A stretch of 63,537 nt of DNA from Collinsella tanakaei (GTDB lineage Bacteria > Actinomycetota > Coriobacteriia > Coriobacteriales > Coriobacteriaceae), in assembly GCF_016902615.1 (NCBI RefSeq), contig NZ_JACJMB010000013.1, positions 1-63,537 of the forward strand, read 5' to 3'. The notes under the pieces were generated by a model that did not search any database, was not told the DNA's origin, and saw only the letters and a program-made list of their open reading frames with translations. Each line of letters opens with the position of its first letter. Within the stretch, counting starts at the first letter, position 1. This document shows, in pieces, positions 56,451-63,537 of this stretch. The position numbers and the translations under genes were made by a program.

Positions 56451-57486
56451 CTGCTGTGCGAGCATCCCGTCTGAGACGCTCCACGATTATCGACGCATCC
56501 TCGAGCTCATCGAGGATGCGTCCTCCATCGCCATCTCGGGCCACACCTCGCCCGACGGCGATGCCTTAGGCTCGGTGCTCGGCCTCGGCCTGGCGCTTTG
56601 TGCCCGCTATCCGGAGAAGGACATCGCGTTTCTTCTGGCCGATCGCGGGTGCGTACCGCGCATCTACCGCTTCATGGAGGGCGCAGACCGCCTCATCCCG
56701 GCGGCCGAGTACCCGCTCGACCCGGACCTGTTCATCTCGGTGGACTGCCCGGTCGTCGAGCGTCTGGCCGATTCCGCCGCGGTGCTCGCGCGTGCGCGGC
56801 ACGTCGTGTGCTTCGACCACCATCCGGCACGCGAGGAGTTTGCCGAGGTCAGCGTGCGCTTCGTGAGCGCGGCGGCGACGGCGGTCATCATCGACGAGTT
56901 CCTGCGCGCCTGCGAGATCCCCATCTCGAGCGGTATCGCCACCTGCCTGCTCTGCGGGCTTGTGACCGATACGGGGCGCTTCCAGTACCAAAACGCCGAC
57001 CCGGCCGCCTTCGCGTGCGCCGCGCGCCTGGTGGATGCGGGGGCCGAGCCCTCGGTCGTCGCGCTCGAGGTGTACCAGAGCCAGCGGCTCGAGTACCTGA
57101 AGCTCGAGAGCCTCGTCATGGGGCGCATTCACACGGTGGCCAACGGCCGCGTGGCCTACAGCTACGCCTACGCCTCGGACCTCACGTCGCTGCATGTCAC
57201 GCCCGATGAGTGCGACGGCCTCGTGGACGTCGTCCGCGCCGTCCAGGGGGTGGAGGTCTGCCTGTTCGTGAAGGAGACCGAGCGCTGCCGCGAGGTGCGC
57301 GGCAACCTGCGCTCCAAGTGCGACCTGGACGTCTCCGGGGTCGCGGCGCATTTCGGCGGCGGCGGCCACGCCGCGGCGGCGGGCTTCACCTACGAGGGCA
57401 GCATCGTCGAGACGCTCTCCGACGCCCTGCCGATGCTCTGCGAGCTCGTGGGCGAGGACCCCACCGGCCTGCGCGTCGAGCTCTAG
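56443..57486 (+). CDS. nrnA: DHH/DHHA1 phosphoesterase (NrnA-like)
   Basis: The 347-residue protein has the DHH motifs SGHTSPDGDALGS near 33-45, DLFISVDCP near 96, VVCFDHHPAREEF near 118-130 and DTGRFQYQNADP near 177, then the DHHA1 domain ending GGGGHAAAAGF near 320. It degrades oligoribonucleotides and/or pAp and c-di-nucleotide products. The start overlaps the rbfA stop and follows AGGAGG by about ten bases. Gene order after rbfA is the usual one for Gram-positives. Confidence 0.92.
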   Translation: MNSCCASIPSETLHDYRRILELIEDASSIAISGHTSPDGDALGSVLGLGLALCARYPEKDIAFLLADRGCVPRIYRFMEGADRLIPAAEYPLDPDLFISVDCPVVERLADSAAVLARARHVVCFDHHPAREEFAEVSVRFVSAAATAVIIDEFLRACEIPISSGIATCLLCGLVTDTGRFQYQNADPAAFACAARLVDAGAEPSVVALEVYQSQRLEYLKLESLVMGRIHTVANGRVAYSYAYASDLTSLHVTPDECDGLVDVVRAVQGVEVCLFVKETERCREVRGNLRSKCDLDVSGVAAHFGGGGHAAAAGFTYEGSIVETLSDALPMLCELVGEDPTGLRVEL

Positions 57487-57497
57487 CGGGGATGCGC

Positions 57498-58439
57498 ATG
57501 GCACGTCGCACACCAAGCACAATCAATCTTCTGCTCGCGGTCAACAAGCCCGTGGGCATCACGTCGCACGACGTCGTGGCGCGCGCCCGCCGTGCGCTCG
57601 GTGAGCGCCGGGTGGGGCACGCCGGCACGCTCGATCCGCTCGCCTCGGGCGTGATGGTGCTCGGCGTCGGGCAGGCGACCCGTCTGCTTGGCCGCGTGAC
57701 GCTCGATACGAAGCGCTACCTGGCAGACATCGCGTTCGGCTTCGAGACGAATACCGATGACGCCGAGGGTGAGCCCACGCGCACCGTCGCGCCGGCACCC
57801 GAGCTGTTCTTGGAGGAGACGGCCCGCTGCGCCCTGGCTGCTAGCGTGGGCGTGCAGTCGCAGGTCCCGCCGGCGTTTTCCGCCATCTCGGTCAACGGCG
57901 TGCGCGCCTACAAGCGCGCCCGCGAGGGGGGCGACGTCGATCTGCCCGCGCGCGAGGTCATCGTGCACGAGGCCGACCTCATCGCCGTCACGGAAGTCGA
58001 CGGCGCGCCCGTCTGGACGGTCGCCTACACCGTGAGCAAGGGGACCTATATCCGCGCGCTGGCGCGCGACCTGGGTCGCGCGGTCGGCGGTGCGGCGCAT
58101 ATCGCCTCGCTCTGCCGGACCGCATCGGGCTGCGTGGCGCTCGCATCGTGCGCGGCGCTCGACGAGCTTTCGCCCGCGTACGCGCGCGACCATATGCTCG
58201 ATCCCGTGCGCGTGCTCGGGTGCGCCGCCATCGAGGTGCCCGAGCGCCATGTGGAGGACATCCGCTGCGGACGGCGCCTGCCGAGCGCATTGATCGGGCA
58301 GGCCACGGCTCCGGTGGGGGAGGGCGACCCGGTCGCGCTGGTGCGCGCAGGCGAGCTTCTCGCCATCGGTTGCATCACGGGCGGGCGTCTCGCCATGTCC
58401 GATGTCTTCCCGCAGCCCATCGAGGGCGTATGCCTATGA
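57498..58439 (+). CDS. truB: tRNA pseudouridine(55) synthase
   Basis: The 313-residue protein has the TruB catalytic motif VGHAGTLDPLASGVMVLGVG near 39-58 with Asp near 46, the N-terminal NKPVGITSHDVV, RYLADIAFGFETNTDDAEGE near 75-95, and a PUA-like C-terminal domain. It converts U55 to pseudouridine in tRNAs. The ATG at 57498 is preferred (GGGG seven bases upstream); ATG at 57492 is in frame. Its stop overlaps ribF (ATGA at 58436). Confidence 0.93.
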   Translation: MARRTPSTINLLLAVNKPVGITSHDVVARARRALGERRVGHAGTLDPLASGVMVLGVGQATRLLGRVTLDTKRYLADIAFGFETNTDDAEGEPTRTVAPAPELFLEETARCALAASVGVQSQVPPAFSAISVNGVRAYKRAREGGDVDLPAREVIVHEADLIAVTEVDGAPVWTVAYTVSKGTYIRALARDLGRAVGGAAHIASLCRTASGCVALASCAALDELSPAYARDHMLDPVRVLGCAAIEVPERHVEDIRCGRRLPSALIGQATAPVGEGDPVALVRAGELLAIGCITGGRLAMSDVFPQPIEGVCL

Positions 58440-59437
58440 TGCCTGCAACAAGCGAACTGCGCCGCATCTTTCTGCTGGATGATGGCGGCGCCCCTGTCGT
58501 TCGTCTCGACGGGCATCCGACGGCGCGGCGCGCGCCCGCCGTCGTTGCCATCGGGGCGTTCGACGGTTTTCATATCGGCCACCAGGAGCTCGTCGCGAAG
58601 ACGGTCGCCGACGCGCGCGAGCACGGCGTGGCCGCCTACGTGGTGACCTTCGACCCCGATCCCGACTGCGTGGTGGGGCCCGGCTCGGCGAAGCGCCTGC
58701 TGACAACCGACGACCGCCTGGCGATGCTTGCGGCATCGGGCGTCGACGGCGTGGCGGTCGTGCCCTTCACGCCCGCGGTCGCCCACCTCGATCACGCCTC
58801 GTTCTTCGAGCGCTTCCTGGCGCCCGTCCTCGACGTGCGCGCCGTCCACGTGGGGGCCGACTTCCGCATGGGCGCGGGCGGCGCCTCGGACGTGGATGCG
58901 CTGAGGAGCTGGGGCAGCGAGCGCGGCGTGGCGGTATTCGGCCACCATCTCGTGTCTGCCGACGGCACCGTCGTGTCCGCGACGCGGATCCGAGGCCAAC
59001 TCGCGTCCGGCGAGGTGGAGGCCGCCGCCTATGAGCTGGGGCGCCCCTACGTCGTGCGCGGGCGCGTGGTGGCCGGTCGCGGCCAGGGCACGCACATGGG
59101 CTTTCCCACGGCGAACATCGAGGTGAGCGCCGCGATGCAGATGCCCGCCGACGGCGTTTACGCGGGCCTCGCCCTCGTGGACGGCACCGTGTGGCCCGCC
59201 GCGGTGAACGCCGGGCTTCCGCCCACGTTCGCCACCGCGGCGGGCTCGGCGCATCTGGAGGCGAACCTCATCGGGCTTACAGCCAACGTGCGCGGCAGCA
59301 CCATCGCGCTCGCGTTCACGCGGTTCATCAGGCCCTCGCGGGTCTTCGCGTCGCAAGACGAGCTCATTGCGACCGTTCTGGCCAATATCGATCAGATCCG
59401 CACGCAGTACGGGGGAAGCGGGGTGCGCATCGCATGA
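58436..59437 (+). CDS. ribF: Bifunctional riboflavin kinase / FMN adenylyltransferase
   Basis: The 333-residue protein has an N-terminal nucleotidyltransferase domain (AIGAFDGFHIGHQELV near 39-54; FTPAVAHLD, VHVGADFRMGAGG near 141-153, SATRIRGQLASGE near 185-197) and a C-terminal riboflavin kinase domain (GRVVAGRGQGTHMGFPTANIEV near 215-236; YAGLALVDG). It makes FMN and FAD. The start lies in an ATGATG overlap with truB. Its end overlaps the dnaG ATG at 59434. Confidence 0.93.
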   Translation: MMPATSELRRIFLLDDGGAPVVRLDGHPTARRAPAVVAIGAFDGFHIGHQELVAKTVADAREHGVAAYVVTFDPDPDCVVGPGSAKRLLTTDDRLAMLAASGVDGVAVVPFTPAVAHLDHASFFERFLAPVLDVRAVHVGADFRMGAGGASDVDALRSWGSERGVAVFGHHLVSADGTVVSATRIRGQLASGEVEAAAYELGRPYVVRGRVVAGRGQGTHMGFPTANIEVSAAMQMPADGVYAGLALVDGTVWPAAVNAGLPPTFATAAGSAHLEANLIGLTANVRGSTIALAFTRFIRPSRVFASQDELIATVLANIDQIRTQYGGSGVRIA

Positions 59438-61425
59438 TTTCCGATGAGGACAAGGACCGCGTCCGAGCGGCGACCGATCTGGTGCAGCTCGTCCAGGAGA
59501 CGGTCGAGCTCAAGCCGCGCGGGCAGGAGTTCTGGGGCTGCTGCCCGTTTCACGGCGAGAAGACCCCGTCGTTCCATGTGATCCCCGCCACCCAGGTGTG
59601 GCACTGCTTCGGGTGCGGCGAGGGCGGCGACTGCTTCACCTACGTCATGAAGCGGGAGAACCTCTCGTTTCCCGAGTCCATCCGCTATCTCGCCGACCGC
59701 GCCGGCATCGAGATCGCCGACGACGTCGCAGCGGGCGCCCGTCGGGGGACGAAGCGCTCGCGCATCATCGACGTATGTGAGGAGACCTGCTCGTTCTATC
59801 ACACGATGCTCATGCGCGGCAAAGACGGCCGCGGCCGCGAGTACTTCGCATCCCGCGGGCTCGGCTCGGGCGTGTGCCAGCGCTACCGGCTCGGGTTCGC
59901 TCCGGGGCGCGGCGCGCTCGTGTCGCACCTGTCGAGCGCGGGCTTCACGCCCCGCGAGATGGTCGACGCCAACGTCGCCATCCGCCGCGACCGCGGCGGA
60001 CTGTCCGATCGCTTCTACGAGCGCGTCATGTTCCCCATCTTCGACGAGCAGGGGCGCTGTATCGCCTTCGGCGGGCGCATCATGGGCGCCGGCGAGCCGA
60101 AGTACCTGAACACCGCCGAGACCCCCGTCTTTCACAAGAAGCGCAACCTCTACGGCTTCAACTGGGCGAAGGAGCATATCGTCGCCGCGAACGAGGCCGT
60201 GGTGGTCGAGGGCTACACCGACGCCATCGGCTGCTGGGAGGCGGGCATCAAAAACGTCGTGGCGACGCTCGGCACGGCGCTGACCGAGCACCACGTGAAG
60301 ACGCTCGCGCGTTTCGCCAAGCGCATCGTGTACCTCTTCGACGGCGACGCCGCCGGCCAGAAGGCGGCCGAGCGCGCCATCCAGTTCGTGGAGCACGGTT
60401 CGATCGATTTGCGCTGCGTCATCCTGCCGGATGACCTCGATCCGGCCGACTTCATCGCGTCCCGCGGCGGCGAGGAGCTGCGCGGGATGCTCGATCGCGC
60501 CGAGCCCCTGCTCGATTTCGTGTTCCGCAAGCTCGAGGACAGAAGCGACACCTCCACGCCGGGCGGCCGCGCGCGGGCGCTCGAGGATGCGCTTCGGCTC
60601 ATCTACCCCCTGCGCGACAGCTACATGATCGACACGTACTACATGCAGATCGCCGACCGCGTGGGCGCCGATGCCGATATGGTCCGCCAGGCGGCACCGC
60701 GGGTGTTCCGCACGGTGGAGGCCGAGGAGCGCACGAGGCGCGAGCGCGAGCGTCGCTACGCGGGGGCGCGCCAGCAGCAGGGGGGTGCCCGTGGCGGCGC
60801 CGTCGCGCGCGAGGACGATGAGTTTTCCGAGGAGCCCTACGACTACCTGCCCGCGGAGGCGGGAGAGATGCCGGGGGAGCCAGCCGCGCCTGCACGCGCC
60901 GCCGCGGCTGCCCCGCAGGTGCTCACCGACCTCGAGCGCCGCTCGCTTGCCGGCGAGCGCGAGCTGCTCTGCCTGCTCACGAGCTATCCGGACAGCTTCC
61001 GGCCGTTCGCCGACCGCATCACCGAGATCGACTGGGTCGATGCGCGCGGCGAGGCCATCGCCTGGGCGGTGCTTGCCACCCCGGAGGGATCGGCGGTCCC
61101 CGACGTCATGAGCGCGGTGCGCGCCGTCTGCCCGGAGGCGCCCCAGCTCGTGAGCGCGGGCACGATTGCGGTCACGAGCGCGCACCCGACGGAGACCAAC
61201 ATCGAGTTTCTGCTCGACACGCTGGAGCTCTACACGGTGCGCCGGCGCATGAAGGCTGCGCAGGCCCGCCTGCGCAGCGACCGCAGCCTGACCTCGGAGG
61301 TGCGGCGCGAGATGGCCATCCAGGCGACGCGCGACGCCGCGCGCGTGCGCGAGCTCGAGCGCGCTGTCGAGGGCGTGGCAGATCCGTTCCGCACGATGGA
61401 TGCCGCGCAGGGCGGTACCACGTGA
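59434..61425 (+). CDS. dnaG: DNA primase
   Basis: The 663-residue primase has a CHC2 zinc finger (CCPFHGEKTPSFHV and CFGCGEGG, about 36-66), the core catalytic domain (YPIFDEQGRCIAFGGRIMGAGEPKYLNT near 205-230; toprim VVVEGYTDAIG near 257 and YLFDGDAAGQKA near 302), a disordered Arg/Ala/Glu linker (about 425-480) and a C-terminal DnaB-interacting helical domain. ATGA overlap with ribF, GGGGGAAG upstream. It synthesises replication primers. rpoD follows after 158 bases. Confidence 0.95.
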   Translation: MISDEDKDRVRAATDLVQLVQETVELKPRGQEFWGCCPFHGEKTPSFHVIPATQVWHCFGCGEGGDCFTYVMKRENLSFPESIRYLADRAGIEIADDVAAGARRGTKRSRIIDVCEETCSFYHTMLMRGKDGRGREYFASRGLGSGVCQRYRLGFAPGRGALVSHLSSAGFTPREMVDANVAIRRDRGGLSDRFYERVMFPIFDEQGRCIAFGGRIMGAGEPKYLNTAETPVFHKKRNLYGFNWAKEHIVAANEAVVVEGYTDAIGCWEAGIKNVVATLGTALTEHHVKTLARFAKRIVYLFDGDAAGQKAAERAIQFVEHGSIDLRCVILPDDLDPADFIASRGGEELRGMLDRAEPLLDFVFRKLEDRSDTSTPGGRARALEDALRLIYPLRDSYMIDTYYMQIADRVGADADMVRQAAPRVFRTVEAEERTRRERERRYAGARQQQGGARGGAVAREDDEFSEEPYDYLPAEAGEMPGEPAAPARAAAAAPQVLTDLERRSLAGERELLCLLTSYPDSFRPFADRITEIDWVDARGEAIAWAVLATPEGSAVPDVMSAVRAVCPEAPQLVSAGTIAVTSAHPTETNIEFLLDTLELYTVRRRMKAAQARLRSDRSLTSEVRREMAIQATRDAARVRELERAVEGVADPFRTMDAAQGGTT

Positions 61426-61540
61426 TAAGGCCGCCTACCGGGATCTGTTGCGTGAACGAGTATGCGGTATGCAGTGCGTTTGCCGTCCATGGGGATAATC
61501 CTTGACGCACGAACAGATTTCGGCTAGGCGGGTATAGAAC

Positions 61541-61558
61541 GTTGTGCTAAAGTAATGT
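61541..61558 (+). promoter_or_regulatory. rpoD extended -10 promoter element
   Basis: TTGTGCTAAAGTAATG contains TGCTAAAGT, an extended -10 box, about 30 bases before the rpoD start codon. A more distant TTGACG at 61502 is too far for a -35 of this box. Confidence 0.45.
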
Positions 61559-61583
61559 GTCCTATGTCATGAAGGGAGAATCT

Positions 61584-62912
<1,329 letters not shown>

Positions 62913-62917
62913 TGCCC

Positions 62918-62948
62918 TGTGCCCCCGATACCCTCGGGGGCACATTTG
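62918..62948 (+). terminator. Intrinsic terminator after rpoD
   Basis: TGTGCCCCCGA pairs with TCGGGGGCACA, followed by TTT. The palindromic repeat begins at its last base. Confidence 0.85.
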
Positions 62949-63033
62949 TCTCCATCGGGGACGGGGCAGTTCGGTGCCACCGGGGCGCGAGCGCGCCCCG
63001 GTGGCACCGAACTGCCCCGTCCCCGATGGAGAC
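62948..63033. repeat. Terminator-associated palindrome, copy 6
   Basis: An 86-bp perfect palindrome: GTCTCCATCGGGGACGGGGC, AGTTCGGTGCCA and CCGGGGCGCG around an AG loop. It begins at the end of the rpoD terminator. Confidence 0.93.
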
Positions 63034-63097
63034 AAAGCGTCTTGTGCGGCCTGCCGCATCCGGGAGGTTGGTTTGCGTCCCGATGTTGCTCTCTATT

Positions 63098-63236
63098 GAC
63101 GGTATTAGGTCCGCCGCAGGAGCAGCGCGCGTTACACCCATCCATCGGGGCGGAAAAGCCCTGTTGAGCACGCGTTGAAACAGCCGTCTTCACGTGTGGC
63201 GAGGCTCCGGGTGCCTAATATCGGAGATAGATGGCA
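63098..63236. repeat. TATTAGG-ended repeat element, copy D
   Basis: Left end TTGACGGTATTAGGTCC (63097-63113) with flank GTTGCTCTCTA, nearly identical to copy B, and right end GTGCCTAATATCGGAGATAG (63211-63230). It lies between copy 6 of the palindrome and the tRNA-Asn terminator. Interior is again different. Confidence 0.7.
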
Positions 63237-63404
63237 TCGGGAGGGCGATCGTCCGCCGTGGTGAGCGGCCGCTTCAGGCGCGGGGCACGGGTACCTGGCA
63301 CTGGCCTCTCGATGGGGGCACGCACGGACGTGCGGGACCCATGCCGCTGGGGGAGAGCCGAGGTTCTCACCGTACCCGAGACGAAGCTGAGGGTGCCCGA
63401 CACG

Positions 63405-63434
63405 AAAAAGCCCCGCCGGGTGACCGGCGGGGCT
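63405..63434 (-). terminator. Intrinsic terminator of tRNA-Asn
   Basis: On the minus strand AGCCCCGCCGG pairs with CCGGCGGGGCT, then TTTTTCG. It directly follows the tRNA. Confidence 0.9.
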
Positions 63435-63443
63435 GAAACGTTC

Positions 63444-63518
63444 TGGCTCCTCGAGTAGGACTCGAACCTACAACAACGCGGTTAACAGCCGCGGGCTCTA
63501 CCATTGAGCTATCGAGGA
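63444..63518 (-). tRNA. tRNA-Asn (anticodon GTT)
   Basis: On the minus strand, a 75-base cloverleaf: acceptor TCCTCGA/TCGAGGA, D arm AGCTCAATGGTAGAGC, anticodon arm CGCGGCTGTTAACCGCG with GTT, T arm TGTAGGTTCGAGTCCTACT-like and encoded CCA at the 3' end. An intrinsic terminator follows. The promoter is beyond the window edge. Confidence 0.95.
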
Positions 63519-63537
63519 ATCTCGGTTGCCTGTTCGC

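Overview
The window is high-GC DNA (GC-rich codon third positions almost throughout) from an actinobacterium. Gene content points to the Coriobacteriia, most likely a gut Collinsella-like organism: a LoaP-type NusG paralogue in a capsule locus, LPXTG-like surface proteins, class B sortase, strong GNAT-free housekeeping blocks with extended -10 promoters (TGnTANAAT-like), and many perfect intergenic palindromes. The genus is inference; the sequence itself only shows a Gram-positive, high-GC cell-envelope repertoire.

Layout. 1-3 kb: a DJ-1/PfpI protein and a secreted L,D-transpeptidase with wall-binding repeats. 3.1-6.7 kb: two ATP-grasp enzymes plus a family 2 glycosyltransferase, probably one envelope-glycan pathway. 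6.9-18.9 kb: valS, folC, an RlpA-like secreted protein, an M24 peptidase, a zinc-ribbon membrane protein, thrS behind a predicted leader-peptide attenuator, a Cys/Met-type PLP-fold protein lacking its lysine motif, and mntP. 19-22.6 kb: methyltransferase and TetR regulator, a ModE-like regulator and a guaB-type IMP dehydrogenase. 23-28.9 kb: a possible nuclease-fold protein flanked by two copies of a repeat, leuS, and a sodium:solute symporter.

29-47.3 kb is a capsule/exopolysaccharide locus: Wzz/CpsC, BY-kinase CpsD, PHP phosphatase CpsB, a LoaP-like antiterminator, a small sortase substrate, a class B sortase, an LCP ligase, an initiating sugar phosphotransferase and two GC-rich glycosyltransferases, followed by a sharply AT-rich, evidently imported cassette (Wzy, GT8, acyltransferase, GT4, pyruvyltransferase, GT2, Wzx). 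Its right edge is a graveyard: IS1595 transposase fragment, an internally deleted IS21-family element and the 3' end of a decapitated surface protein.

50-51 kb carries a two-gene DUF3990-type module (putative ADP-ribosyltransferase-fold toxin plus partner). 51.4-62.9 kb is the conserved rimP-nusA-infB-rbfA-nrnA-truB-ribF-dnaG series, with stop/start overlaps at most of the junctions (not nusA-infB, nrnA-truB), then rpoD. A tRNA-Asn on the minus strand closes the window.

The least expected signals are non-coding: (i) six members of a terminator-associated perfect-palindrome family with compensated arm changes; (ii) four ~130-bp elements bounded by inverted TATTAGG-type ends; (iii) the thrS leader-peptide attenuator; (iv) an intrinsic terminator inside the rimP-nusA leader; (v) RNA hairpins around the LoaP gene; and (vi) a palindrome shared by the tetR promoter and the 0.9-kb intergenic region.
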